Assembly (NCBI RefSeq): GCF_000006405.1
Contig: NW_003205333.1
Coordinates: 53,494 to 117,493 of the forward strand
DNA length: 64,000 nucleotides
Direction of reading: 5' to 3'
Source of the DNA: Perkinsus marinus ATCC 50983
Lineage: Eukaryota; Perkinsozoa; Perkinsida; Perkinsidae
In this document: positions 52,685 through 64,000 of the stretch, piece by piece
Numbering within the stretch: position 1 is the first letter of the stretch
Layout: every line of letters starts with the position of its first letter
The notes under the pieces: generated by a model
The model's input: only the letters and a program-made list of their open reading frames with translations
The model's database searches: none
Told to the model about the DNA's origin: nothing
Made by a program: the position numbers and the translations under genes

Positions 52685-54492
52685 ATGCTCTCCGTGGGCA
52701 ATGACATTTGGAGTGCTCACGAAGAGGCTAAAGTTTGGAATAGACCTAAGAGAAGTATGCTGTTGTGTATAGAAGGGCGTATATTAGGTTGCTGATAGGT
52801 TCTGCAACGTGGCAGTGTAGTGTGTGTGGTAAAGCCTTCAAAAGCGAACATTACTTGGATTTACATATGGAATCAAAGCATATGGAGATAGCGAACGAAG
52901 GTGAATTCATTCGCGTGTGGTCCGGTCTGGAAAAATGTCGAACTTGTTTGAAATATTTGTAGCAGTTGTTCATAGGGTATACTCACCATATGCACCAAGT
53001 GAATATCCTTACTCTCGTATGTGCAACGGTGTTGGAATATATGTTAGCTTTCTTCAGCCGATCTCAGGAGTTTCCTCACTTACGAAAGTTTGCATAGAAA
53101 TTTGGGTGGAAGCGTTCACAAGAATTTTCAAAATTGTCACCAACACATGCAGTTGACCACATGCATATTTTCCTACATTGATTTAGAATGTAAATATGGG
53201 AATTGAATACATTGGGAATTCATAGATCTTCCGAGTGGTATAAGTTGCGAAATATGACATTTTCTCCACATTGAAAAACTCCATTTTTTTCTAATACCTG
53301 TTCTGGGGGAAATAGCTGATCTCAGGCTTTTATAGCATGTAGTGTATTTTTACGCTGACTTCAATTTTTCGAAAGTTTGCCCAGGATTAAGTTCCTTACT
53401 TCCACTCCATAGTGTTGTCAGATGCAGTGTGCCTCGCTGACTATTGCGGTATCTTTGGTGTTTGCCATGGAACTTCGTCAATTTCTGGTACGACGACTAT
53501 CACTGGCTTATGCGTAGTTCCTTTCTCCTCCTTCTTAGAACCCCGAGCACCACTAGACTTATCGTCTCACGTTGGGAGTAGTTGTGATGACGAAGAAATG
53601 GCAGCTCTAAAGGAGAAGTGTTCGCTTGCTGTGGAGTCTTGTTATCATTCACATAGTCCTGATAAGGACCATAGAATGGCTTATGGTAAGCCCACTTGCT
53701 CACGTCTTGTTCATCCCATATTGTGGTATAATTAAAATCTAAAGATATCTATAATACAATATAGGCGATAATTTATTAATGATAATAAGAACGTTCGAAA
53801 CAGTGTATATACAGTTCACGATGGTGTGATAAAATGTGGCAAAGTTTTCATAGTTGATATTAGGGTCATGGGAGCGCCCCTAGTAGAGTTACGTCCCTTT
53901 ATGTTGCAGTACTTTCTAGAATGTATGAAAAGTGTTGGAATATATATGTGCTTCCCTCAGCTGAGCTCAGGAGTTCCTTCACTAGATTTTGAAAATTTGC
54001 ACACGGTCAACGAAATTCTCTCACATTCTCTTCACTATCGTCAACTTAGTGTAAATTCCTCGCTTGATGCCATATCATTCTGATGTGTTCGATTTGCTAG
54101 CTTTGATTCAGCACTACTGTATCGTTCACATTGTTCCGTCCTTTCCTGTGAAGCACGCCTACACCATCACAAAGCACTCGAGGATTCCCCTTACCCTTTG
54201 GCTGCTGTTCTGGTGGGATGACAGTGAACTACGTTCGCGACGACTTGGTGATTTTTTCAGCTCGCGTTAATTGGCATAACTATAATTTTGTTTTTCTCAA
54301 TGCTTATCTGTGTTGACTGTGGCTGTGGCGAAGATCTTCTAGAGTGAGTCGTAGCACGCATGCCCACCTGGGAGGAAGTCCTCAAGCATTGTTTCTATCA
54401 GAATGTTCGCCGATAAGTGGCGCCGACGACTGGTGAAAAACCGGCAGGCCTTACGTGTTCGCGTCGGCGTGGGCCACAGCAAGCAAATATGA
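52685..54492 (+). CDS. C2H2 zinc-finger protein with C-terminal membrane segment
   Basis: MLSVGNDIWSAHEEAKVWNR joins across an intron to SSATWQCSVCGKAFKSEHYL-DLHMESKHMEIANEG, a classical C2H2 finger (C-x2-C...H-x4-H). Later exons: DAVCLADYCGIFGVCHG; APLDLSSHVGSSCDDEEMAA-LKEKCSLAVESCYHSHSPDK; ALLYRSHCSVLSCEARLHHH; then a transmembrane span LALIGITIILFFSMLICV and a basic tail FADKWRRRLVKNRQALRVRV, TGA at 54490-54492. The cysteine-rich LADYC block plus a terminal membrane anchor is a conserved arrangement I have seen in plant and protist C2H2 proteins of unknown function. Start uncertain. Elements A14 and A15 lie in introns. Confidence 0.7.
52989..53180 (+). mobile_element. Element A copy A14
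   Basis: GGTGTTGGAATATATGTTAG ... CCGATCTCAGGAGTTTCC ... GTTGACCACATGCATATTTT then CCTACATTG. The 38 bp before it match those before A2. Confidence 0.82.
53928..54020 (+). mobile_element. Element A fragment A15
   Basis: AGTGTTGGAATATATATGTG then CAGCTGAGCTCAGGAGTTCC; distal end decayed. Confidence 0.65.
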
Positions 54493-54809
54493 TATGATAG
54501 TAGAAGCTCTTGCACTTAGCTTCTTTTGGTTGTTATCAGTACTCACCTTCCATGTGCCCCTTGCCTGATGTGGATGTTATCTTCGTCACTGTATTGAGTT
54601 GTCAATAGGATAGAGCTATCGATGCGGTGTGGCTGTGGTCAAGTGCGCTGATCTCATGTGAAGATAAAGGAGAGGGTTGCTGCTGCTGCTGCTGTTGTTG
54701 TTGTTGTTGGTGTTGAAAATAGGATAGAGAAGACAAAAGAAAGAAAAGCCCTAGTTGCAACTGCCATACCCTGATTGATAGTTCCGTTATGTTATGAAGA
54801 ATTTCGATA
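54493..54809. other. Spacer with a trinucleotide repeat
   Basis: A (GCT)n-(GTT)n run lies near 54678-54716. Otherwise nothing is recognised. Confidence 0.6.
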
Positions 54810-55084
54810 ATGGGTACGGATAAAAGAATAACTCAACGACAGCAAGCCCGAAGGCTCTCTACAGAGCGAAGACCTCCACGGCCTGTGACTATCACTCCTA
54901 GGCCTCCTACCCCAAGAATGTTCAACGTGGAGGCTGCAGTGTACGCTAGCAGCACTGCTGCGAGGAAGTACGTCGTGGGACTGCCCACAGTATCATATCA
55001 TTGTCGTGGCTCTCAGTATGGCTATGAAACACGCAGCGTATTCGATACAAGGCCCGACAGAGAAGAGCATAAGAGAGCTAGATG
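54810..55084 (+). CDS. Small basic ORF, unknown
   Basis: MGTDKRITQRQQARRLSTER, a Pro/Thr-rich segment (RPVTITPRPPTPRM), then YASSTAARKYVVGLPTVSYH and an Arg-rich end, TGA at 55082-55084. It could be a complete small protein or the 5' exon of the coiled-coil gene downstream. A broken piece of element B lies at about 55150-55185. Confidence 0.4.
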
Positions 55085-55350
55085 ACGGCAAGTGCCAAGT
55101 GAGACCCCCGGGATGTATGCGCTATTGAAAGACGCTTATTCGGGAGGAATGAAAGTTTCATCCGTGATATGAAGAACACTAGTGGTCGTGTGAGTAGGAA
55201 ATTTTGTATGAATTTCTCATAAATTTCGTAATTTTTCGTGATAAATTTCTGCTACGGTAAGCCCAATTTCTACTTTCTTGCATAGTTCCCCTCATCCAAC
55301 CTCTTCTTTTTCAATACGGCAGTGGCCTCCTCGGTTTGTAGGTAGCAAGA

Positions 55351-58300
55351 ATGGCAAGTCGCAGTGCTGGCATCGAAATTCGTTATACTGATGAGAAGTT
55401 CCGACTGCCTTTACCGCCACCACCGTTAGCACCGTAGGGTTGAATTGGTCAGCAAAGAGAAAAGGTTCTTCCTCAGCCCGGTGGACCCCACTGAGAGGAT
55501 GTGGACGGCTACTAAGGAGAAGGTGGCTGCTAAAGAGACGATTGAAACGGACCTGGTGGGTGCTTCCCCGAACTCTGGAAAACTGGGGATGGAGTCGTTT
55601 CCAGATGCTTGACCGCTATGGCCCGGGCCTGCCGGCCGACAGAATGTTTCATGGTGACTTGAAGCAGCACTTTACAGATCTGTCAGCGCTTTGTAAGGAC
55701 GAGCTCAATCGACTACTCAAGTGAGGCGATCCCTACATAGCGCCGACAGCAGGTGTAGTTGACCAAGGTACACAGTATACAGTACTGCTCTGAACAACCT
55801 GGGTGATAATCCAGAGGTAGAGCAAGCTGTTGTGAAGAGTATCAGGGCTGCCCTTGCTTCGATGCTGGGGAGACTAGAAGACTACTCCAAGGTAAACCGG
55901 ATAGTACGCAAGATCTCTGCGATGGTTCCTCCTATAGGTTATCATTGACAGGGCCTTTGACACTCTTCCACCTGCTGGCACCAACCTGGAAACAGAAGTG
56001 TTCAAGTCCAGACTGCTATCGGTTCAGTTAGACACATGTGTACGGAGTCACGAAACACTACAGGGCAAGCTGGAAGATGCACTATGGCGACTAACGAATC
56101 AGGCCCTTAGCTTTCGGTGAGCATCTACAATGTTGGTTGTGACGGTGACAGAAATTGGCCGATTTACGGTAGGCACCTCCGGATGTCGTATCAGCGAGAT
56201 ATGCATCTGATGCGGTCTAAGCTGAAAGGCCTCGTTATTGAAGTTGAGGACCATTTGCGCTTTAGAGAGAGTAAATGCTGAATACTCGAGCTGGTGACAA
56301 TGCGAATGTTCAGGTTCAAGCACCAGTGCTCAAAGACTATTAAAAAGCACGCGAGAAGTAGAGGATCTGATCAGCAAAGTTTCCAAATCGGATACTGACG
56401 TACGTTTTGGTCTGAGCACCCAAGGGTGAAGCGATTTCGCTATAGGTGAATATTTTCGTGGGGGATATCTACATGGAAGAGGAGATTAGGCAACAGCTAC
56501 GACAGAAGGAAGAGGAGATGAAGGCCCTTTTCGGTGTTGAGAGGGGCCGCTTTGAAATGAAAGTGAAAACACTTCTCTTGGAAAACCGCAGTAAGTTCAC
56601 CGTGCATGCCGTGTTATCCTCATTCTCGAACATAGTGATGAATGGACTTCGTCATTGAGACTTCCCTATAGCCGCTCTTTATATCAGCATACCGAACCAG
56701 GGCTGAGGAGCTCAGTGACAAGAACGATATACTGAATATGAAAATAAAGCATCTAGAGACGCAAATCGAGCAGCTGGGGGGAGGCCAGGGCGGAGGCAAT
56801 GCTGGTGGTCTCACTAGAGGTGAAGTCAATATTAGTAGTTATCTTGGCATTATCTTCTACCAGGTGTTATCTCCCTCCAGGGCATGCTTGGTGATTCCAA
56901 AGATAACGGCAATGCGGCTTCTGTGAACCCCGCGGCAGCTCCAGAGTAACATGAAATGAATAAATGAAAGCTATGATTTCTCCTTCAGAACGTTAGTGGA
57001 AAGTATGAGTACGCAAGATGAGGAGCTCGTCGCTGTTAGCCGCAGTGAGCTCAATAACGTAAGTGGGCTGTCTCCGGGCATTTCCCCTTCATCAGTAAGC
57101 ATGTGCAGGTCCAAGCAGCTTTCCAGAAGCTCAAACGTCAATCCAGACTGTAGTTGAAGTTGATGGCCAACTTCGTGTTGTTGAATTCATAGCCGCAGAT
57201 ATGCTGATCTCGTGGCTCAGTCAAAAACGAGGCTCATGCAGGGAATCGCCTTAGTAGAGAAAAATAGCAAAGCCCTCATTCCAGCGAGCTCGGTAAGCGG
57301 TTATTCGGGAAAGTCGCATACCGTAACTTTCCCAACTTAGCGTCGAAGCATCTCGGTAACTGGAGGGAACCGCAATCGTCGGACAAGCAGCCGGATGAGC
57401 CAGCATAAACGTAAGCCAGAGTTCACACGAAGCTGCCCCTTCTTACGGTTGTTGATGAGGGGTCTCACTTCGAGCCGCAGTATTCAAGTCGGTCTCAGAT
57501 GATCCCAATTCCAACTTCGCCATAGTAGAAAGGATACTCGCCGAATGCGCAGATGAGTTCAAGTCACTCCTTGAGGTGATCAGAGGACCTGTGCTGAAAT
57601 TCCAAGTGTATGATATTGTCCATTTCGCAGGAGATCGATATGGAGGATGAGGCATGTGCGACGGCTACTGGTGTGAAGCCGAAGCCTATGAGCTTCACCA
57701 AGGCTGATGAGCTAAAACAGGAAGTCTCAGTGCTCACTACTGCCAACCAGGTGAACATCGAGGAATCCTTACAGTGTATGAGGTGTGAGTCAGGTGCTAC
57801 AACGACGACTGGCAGAACAAGGCAAGACACAAGACGAGGCGGTGACCGGAAGGGATGAGGCGGCGGCTAGACTCGTCAAAGTGGAGGTATCGCCATCGGG
57901 GGAGCTACTCCTCCCCGACTATGCTGATCAGGCTGAGCTTGAGGCGCGTACAGAGCAACTGAACATGCTGAAGTATCAGATGAAGGAAAAGGAACAGAGT
58001 CGAGCTGAAGCCGAGCAGAAAAAGAAAAAGGCCGAGGCTGCTGCTGAGAAGGCTCGAGCGGAGGAAATACATGAGCAGGAACGCTCTAGGTGGCCGCCTC
58101 GGGTGGATTCTGATCGTGAATCGGACGTAATTAGGTATGCAATTGACTCGGCGAGGAGGAAGACTATGCTAGCTGAGCGAGATAGGAGGATTAGTTACCA
58201 GGAGAACGAGATTCAGAGGCTTCACGATAAGATGGGCTCTCAAGAGTAAGCAATGTGGCTATGGTTTCAAGAAGGGGATGGGGATGGTCTCAGGCAACGG

Positions 58301-61300
58301 TTAGGTGAGTTGAAGAGCGAACGGAAAGAGCTGGCAAACTCACTGAAACACGTAGGCTTCTTCTTCTTGTAGTTATTGTTCTTGTTGTTGTTGCTGTTGT
58401 TGTAGTTGTAGTTGTTGTAGTTGTTGTAGTTGTTGTAGTTGTTGTTGTTGTTGTTGTCGTAGTTGTTGTTGTAGTCGTTGTTGTAGTAGTTGTTGTTGTT
58501 GTTGTAGTTGTTGTTGTTGTTTTTGTGGTTGTTGTGGTTGTAGCTGTTGTTGTTGTCGTTGCTGTTCTTTTGTTATTACTCAGTGTTATTGCATTCAGAC
58601 CCGGACGCAGCTTCGACAAGCCCATGAGCAAGCCAAGCCTAAGATGAAAGTGATGGGCAGAGAGAAAGCATTGATGAGAGCTCATACGAGTCGGTCCTCT
58701 TCATTCTGTCGATACTGCTGACATCTCAGAATGTATAATCTAGGTGCTGTTGATGAACCAGCGTCTGGTGTGCGGCACCCGGTCGGCCAGCAGATAGAGT
58801 TATTGAGGAATATGTGTTCCTTGCTGGGCCTGCCTGAAATCGTGGACGAGGTGAGCCCCAACCCTCGTCGGGAGCGGAAACGGCTAATCCTTACTCTCAG
58901 CTGACTTACGTAATTCAGTTTTCGAATATATGAATTTCCTCACCAGTTACAGTATATGAAATTTCACACACGACTTGACTACAAATTTACCTAAATTACA
59001 TTCTAAGTCGACCATTTGCATATAATCCCACATTGTCTCCCTCTTCAGTTCCAATTACAGGACATCTTTACTTCCGGTCTGAATGTATCCGAGGTAGCAG
59101 CACGGATAAGCTCTAGATTGGAGGATAAGATCAAGAGGAGCACCGAGGCCCGCTGGATGAAGAAGTTCCAAGAACTTGAGGTCGGTGCCTATTATCGTCA
59201 GGTCTAATTACTCTGCGACTGCTGTTCAGGTTCAGAGTGCTACGTCTTACAATGCCAGGTTGAAGCGAGAGAGAGGTATCGTATGGCGATCACAGATAAG
59301 GACTCATTCAGTACGTGAGGGTGTCGTCCTACAGTGAACCCTTTATAATCGTGTATAAGATTCATGGCGCTCGAGAGCTGGAGGAGGTTATGGACAAGAA
59401 CCTGGCTGAGTCGAGATTCAACAGGACACGAACGGGTCGATTGAGGAAAAGTAAGGTTCTATGAGGACTCCACCCTAAGAAGCATTGCCACTCACGTTTG
59501 GTCAGTGCCTCGCAACGACGGTCGGATGAGAAGTAATCTGCAGACGATGTCAGAGCCGAGCTCATCTGAGGGAGAGGAAGAGGAGGAGAAGGATGTAAGA
59601 CTCCCGAGCAACTGCAGTGCGGTTGATTTTCTGCGAAGGTGTTCTTCAACCGTGCTGACTTCGGTAGCAAATACGGTCGGCTTACGGACTATGTGCAGGC
59701 GAGAGCAATCACTTGGCAGACAACGATGAGGGCTCAAGGAGTAATCACTCGTGTTGAGTTCCGTTGGAACTGGAATGCTACCAGGATGCGCACGAGAGAA
59801 TTGAGTCGCGGCAGCATGCGGTGAAGAGGATGGACAGTATGGAAGTGCAGTTCTTAAAGGACCAACAGAAGTAAGTCCCCTCATGGTTGGCTATGTCCCC
59901 TCCGCGAGGGTGTTTTCGTAGGTCACTCGAGGTGAAGATGGAGGGCATGAGGTTTGATATCGAACTGAAAGACTACGAGCTGAGGAAGATCAGAGAGGCT
60001 TGGATTAACGCCAACGACTCTCGTTTGATTTATAAGAATGCTTACGATTTGGAACTTCGCTCACGAGTAGGAAGTCATTGCGCTCTAATGGAGGGACGGT
60101 CGCCATGACTCGACAGGCCGGTGGGCGGGGACTCCAAGGCACAGATGAGGAACAAGAGCAGGCAGCGAAAAAGGCAGTGGTGGAAGCCATGCAGGCCGAT
60201 GAGGAGTTCTCTCTTATAGTCGCTGAGTGAGTCCCCATCCCCCGAGGGTAGCTGATGTGAGTCTATTATCAGGCGTGCTGTTATGGCGAGGAAGCGTATG
60301 ATAGAGCTGTCGGATGAGGTGGAGAAAGAGGCCACTCAGCTGGCCAATAAAAGGCATTCTATTAGAAAAATAGGTGACGAGGAGGAGAGCATGTGAGATA
60401 TCGAATAATAGTCGCGATATGACAGGAAAGGCGCTCAAGACCGAAGATGATTACGGCTGGGCCGACTTTGACTTTGCTGCTACCCTTGAAGAGGACCAGG
60501 CCGTATGCTCACGTGCTGCTAGGTCATGTTGCTCTATGGTTGGTGGACAGGTCATCGCTGGCATTGACGCTGCTCTTGCTGCTGCTACTGGGAGCGAGAT
60601 CGGTGATGATGATGATAACAAAAGGTGGCACGAGGAGCTCAAGGCTGAGGTGAGTGCATGCCGGGAGGTAGAGGCATTATCCTCAGCTTAGGTGCTTACT
60701 GTACTCGAACAAGACCGGGTAGCAAAATACGGAGAGAAGATCGGGGTAAGGCAGTCTCAGGCGGGCCTTGGAATTTTCTGTACTCTGGCAGAGGCTAGCC
60801 TTCACAGCATCCTCCTCCTCGTCCTCGGCCTCCTCAAGTGACTCATCTTCGGAAGAAGAGGAGGACCCTTACGACCGAGCCATGGCACATACGTCTAAAC
60901 GTGATGCCCCACTGGTAGGGGCCTTTCTAGGAAGGGTTTGATCAGTGCTGGTCGTAGGTCACAGACGCCGCAGTGAGAAGAGTCACCAAGCTAATGCGAG
61001 GACTCAAGTCTGGACCGAAGCATGCATTCTGGTGAGAACTATTTGGGAGTAAAGCCGTCTCCAAAGATGATGATCAGGGAGGACGCAGGAGCTCGAGAGC
61101 AACAGAGGAAGTCTGTTGATGCGGGAAAGCGTCGTGGGAGCGGTGACCAGCGGCGGGACTCTAAGATGCTGATGGAGTTCGAGAGGCTACAGCAAGAGGC
61201 CTTAAGAGGGTAAACACTCATCATAGCTGTCAGCCAGCACTGGCACTCATCAGGGACGACTCCAGCGAAGGTTCGGATAGTCTCCGAAGACCGCCACTCA

Positions 61301-64000
61301 TTACGGCCACGACCTCCATGCCCTCGAGGGAAAGGTGGGAGACGGCTGAGCAATTCAAGGAGCCCAGGATTGAACAAGAATGGTGGGTATCATTATTGAC
61401 TGCTGTTGACAATCCTTGGTAACCGTGCACTTTACTGGAGGGATTCGTCGTATTAGCATAACAGCATTAAAGCAATAGTTCTCGTTAAGATGTGAAAGGC
61501 GATAGCCAGAGCTGAGTGCACAGGAGCATCATCACCACAACTGTGCATCTGGGTGTGTAGGCCACGACCAGTCCAGATGGGAACCGGAGCGGCGATATCA
61601 GTAGAGTCCAAAGGCACAGAGGAGTGGGAGGAGAGGATGGAGAAGATGGTTCGCCAAATAAACGAGCCTGACGATGAAATAGAGTGGGCATCAGCTCGTT
61701 GACCGTCCAGTAGGATATGTCCTATCGTAGGCCACGAACAGAAGGCAAGGGGGAGTCGTTGAAGAAGGGACGAGGGAGGAGGCAGCCGGCATCTGGACAT
61801 GCCTCACATGGCCAATCGTCTCTCCCTGTTACATCGAGAAAGACCTCTTTCCAAAAGTAGTGAAGTCCTCATTTGTTAAGTGAGTGGTATGATGCTATTC
61901 AGGATCCTACCTGACGAGGATCTAGAAGGCCAAGGTCAACAGCGGAGGTTACCGGAATCAAAGGGGAGGAGGTAACGGTGGATCATTCTGAAGGGTCCTC
62001 CTGGTCTCCTCTGGCTTGCCGCGTCTAGATGTGTTAGCTCGAGGCTGCGTTCAGGCCCGTACCAGCATTGACTCACGTACGAAGAAATGTGAAGATAGCA
62101 GGAACAGGCTCAAGTGGTGAAGAGGAAGAGGACCGCACTCAATCGTCTCTGCGGCCACAACCACCTCCAGTGAGGGGATCAGGAGGTACAGGGCCTGGTC
62201 AGTCGATCTCAGCAGCAGGTGAGTTCAAGGAAAGTTGATTCGTGATGGGGGTATCTCATTGTGATCAGATCCAGCCGAGAGGAGACCTCTGAGTTCATCT
62301 TCGAAGCAGCAAGGAGTATCACTGCCGAGTCGTGGAGCTCAGGAGGACCAGGCACGAGTGAGAAGACGACTGTTGTTATGGATTCACCTGAGATTGGGCG
62401 ATTAGGCACACGCCGACAGTCGTAGGATGGAGACGAGGCGTGAAATTGAAGGGAGTCCAGAGACCCATAGAAGTGTACCGGCGCCGAACTCCTCTACTCG
62501 CCCTATGCCAGCACCCGAGGAGGCCCCAGCATCGCAACACAGGGGACAGGAAGGGGCCCGAGCTGAGGAGGCTGGTGAGGATGCCGGGGGTAGATCGAGG
62601 AGTAGAGGGAATTGGCGAACAAGGAGGTTCGTCCAAGCTGTAGGAGCTGCGGTACTCCGTTGTTGACTGATTATCATTGATATTTCCAGCAGGCCGAGAG
62701 TGAATCAGCTGTGGGCGAGGTTACTGATAGGCCAGCTCCTGATCGTGATGAGAAGCGAATGGTCAGTCGCCCACAAGGAAGCATGCCGGTGGGTGCTGCT
62801 ACAACGAGTCCCTCATGAGGTATGGTCATTGCCAGGATGCTGTTGATGCCGATGTGGGAATCCCGGCTGGAGACAGTCGTAGTCCTCAGACACAAGAGGG
62901 AGGAGCTCGCTCTGATGGCAAGGTGAGTCGCATACGATTGAAGGAGAGCTAATCCATAGTAGAAAGCTGTGCATCTGATACGTGGTTGAGGTGTGGCGAA
63001 TCATCGAGCTTTGTGGAGTAACGTTCCCCAGGGTCTGATAAGAGTGTAATGACATTTACATTGGAAACTGGTCGAAGAATGTTGGAAGTTCAAGTGACTG
63101 ATTTTCCAGCATACCTGTTGGAGCTCACTCTGGGAGGGCCATCATGGCTTTAGGCCCCGAAGGGACCACATATGGAGAAGTTGGAGGTGGGTAGAAGACA
63201 GAGGAATACAGCATATATGGAGAGCTTGCTATTGCCATCGAGAATGCCTGGGGCACAGTAAGTCTTGTGACTGTCAGCCATTCCCTACACTACCATCTCC
63301 AGGCCCAGTGAATCCGGAGACGATCCATCGTACATTAGTCAGTCCACGACCGCACAACAGGGGCAACAACACGAGTTGGCCTCCTATGTTCGTACGGGTT
63401 CTGGACGGGTGGGCACTTCTGGTGCGGATGAGCTTGCCAATCAGGATGAGCACCAGCAACAAGGGGGCTGGGCTGATCAAGTGAGCTCGCCATTCCCCAT
63501 TCGTACATGAGCAGCTTCGGTCGTTTAGATGCGCGCTGATGCTATTGCCAGGACTAAGAAAGCTACCACGATTTTAGCTCAACAGCAGTCGACTACACTG
63601 AGGTAGGACCCTGGTTTGCCTTGTGAGGATTGGAGGTATATTGTCAGCGCTGCTCATGACCCTGCTGCAATCGATGTCCCCACTATGAAGGCAAGATTCC
63701 AATCGATGAGCAGCAGGGCCTCTGTTAATCCAGCAGGGAAGGAGAAAAGGAAAAGCGACCATAAACGCCGTTCACAAACCCAATCCGTCGAACAGATCGA
63801 TGCAGCGAGCCAAACTGAGGTTCCTTATATGGCTATGACCGGGGCCCCTGATACGGCGATGACCTTAGCTGCTGATACAATCATGGCCGGGGCTCCTCAT
63901 ACGACCATGGCTGGGGCTCCTCATACGATCATGATCGGGGCTCCTCATACGACCATGGTCGGGGCTCCTCATACGGCCATGATCGGGGCTCCTCATACGA
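55351..64000 (+). CDS. Very long coiled-coil protein with many mini-introns (3' end beyond window)
   Basis: Start MASRSAGIEIRYTDEKFRLP-LPPPPLAP. Successive exons: VDPTERMWTATKEKVAAKET; YGPGLPADRMFHGDLKQHFT; NNLGDNPEVEQAVVKSIRAA; IIDRAFDTLPPAGTNLETEV; EEEIRQQLRQKEEEMKALFG; ELSDKNDILNMKIKHLETQI; EIDMEDEACATATGVKPKPM; YADQAELEARTEQLNMLKYQ-MKEKEQSRAEAEQKKKKAEA; FQLQDIFTSGLNVSEVAARI; MEGMRFDIELKDYELRKIRE. From about 60.4 kb the exons turn Ser/Glu/Pro-rich and low in complexity. Near 63.69 kb MKARFQSMSSRASVNPAGKE leads into an octapeptide repeat cut by the window edge. Introns are mostly 45-60 nt. A cytoskeletal or flagellar scaffold is a guess, and more than one gene may be included. Confidence 0.55.
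58362..58570. repeat. GTT/GTA trinucleotide microsatellite in an intron
   Basis: About 200 bp of (GTTGTTGTA)-like repeats lie between an exon ending ELANSLKH and one starting TRTQLRQAHEQAKP. The opposite strand would read as poly-threonine, which is not coding here. Confidence 0.85.
58914..59033 (+). mobile_element. Element A copy A16, diverged
   Basis: TTCGAATATATGAATTTCCTC ends one side and GACCATTTGCATATAATCCC then ACATTG the other. In an intron of the long coiled-coil gene. Confidence 0.55.
63833..64000 (+). repeat. 24-bp coding minisatellite (octapeptide repeat)
   Basis: In-frame units encode GAPHTTMA / GAPHTIMI / GAPHTTMV / GAPHTAMI after two diverged units (GAPDTAMT, LAADTIMA). The repeat continues past the window end. 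Confidence 0.9.

Noticed and set aside
54678-54716. Polyglutamine/polyleucine coding tract
   Set aside because: No flanking exon or splice sites; it lies between two genes.
58290-58685. Minus-strand poly-threonine open frame
   Set aside because: It is the complement of a GTT/GTA microsatellite that lies in an intron of the plus-strand coiled-coil gene.

Overview
This is nuclear DNA from an intron-dense protist. Almost every gene is cut by many short (about 40-60 nt) GT-AG introns, and there are no operons, Shine-Dalgarno sites or bacterial gene packing. The gene set (MORN3-like and coiled-coil proteins of flagellar type, a secreted protein, an MenC-type enolase-superfamily enzyme, SPIRAL1-like and FMR1/FXR-like proteins) and the overall style best fit a perkinsozoan alveolate such as Perkinsus. 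That assignment is inference; no rRNA or marker gene is present to settle it. One 100-N run (49147-49246) shows this is an assembled scaffold. Exon joins given below were made by eye from open frames, GT-AG borders and protein-family matches, so small exons and starts may be wrong.

Layout. 1-3000 holds a class-V aminotransferase fragment followed by non-coding DNA rich in perfect palindromes. 3.0-5.2 kb: a MORN3-like gene (+) and its continuation or neighbour. 5.4-7.45 k: SEC61 alpha (-). 8.0 k: a tRNA. 8.2-11 k: C1D/Rrp47 (+) and a membrane-anchored RING protein (+). 11.9-12.7 k: a 56-bp satellite. 12.8-14.6 k: SPIRAL1/HN1-like motifs, including a three-motif gene (-). 15.8-17.1 k: a secreted protein (+). 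18.1-19.9 k: a membrane/LRR gene (-). 20.1-22.1 k and 24.8-26.55 k: two paralogous ACC-synthase-like aminotransferases (-) separated by a repeat field. 26.6-30.2 k: two unrecognised genes. 30.8-32.3 k: o-succinylbenzoate synthase-like (+). 32.6-34.2 k: zinc-finger/coiled-coil gene (+). 34.7-36.65 k: FMR1/FXR-like RNA-binding protein (+). 37.4-39.4 k: PP2A-family phosphatase (-). 39.7-42.6 k: STE24 CAAX protease (-). 43.1-45.6 k: coiled-coil gene (-). 45.7-49.75 k: two unrecognised genes (+). 50.2-52.0 k: AN1/RanBP2 zinc-finger protein (+). 52.7-54.5 k: C2H2 zinc-finger protein with a membrane tail (+). 54.8-64.0 k: a small ORF, then a very long coiled-coil gene (+) running off the right edge into an octapeptide minisatellite.

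The most striking feature is not a gene. Three families of short dispersed elements sit mainly inside introns. (1) tRNA-like elements: T-arm/B-box sequences (consensus about GGTCCCAGGTTCGATCCC) lie in introns of at least seven unrelated genes, in both orientations. Sense copies abut the 5' splice site and antisense copies abut the 3' splice site. Several other introns share a tail containing CATACCACTCC. This looks like a tRNA-derived, intron-generating SINE. (2) 'Element B', about 115-130 bp with 13-bp terminal inverted repeats TGGAGTTTCACCC/GGGTGAAACTCCA, about ten copies. (3) 'Element A', about 150-195 bp, with ends CAGTGTTGG and CACACYG, about sixteen copies, one end of which is amplified into a 5-unit tandem array. 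These elements account for most of the long introns in the window.
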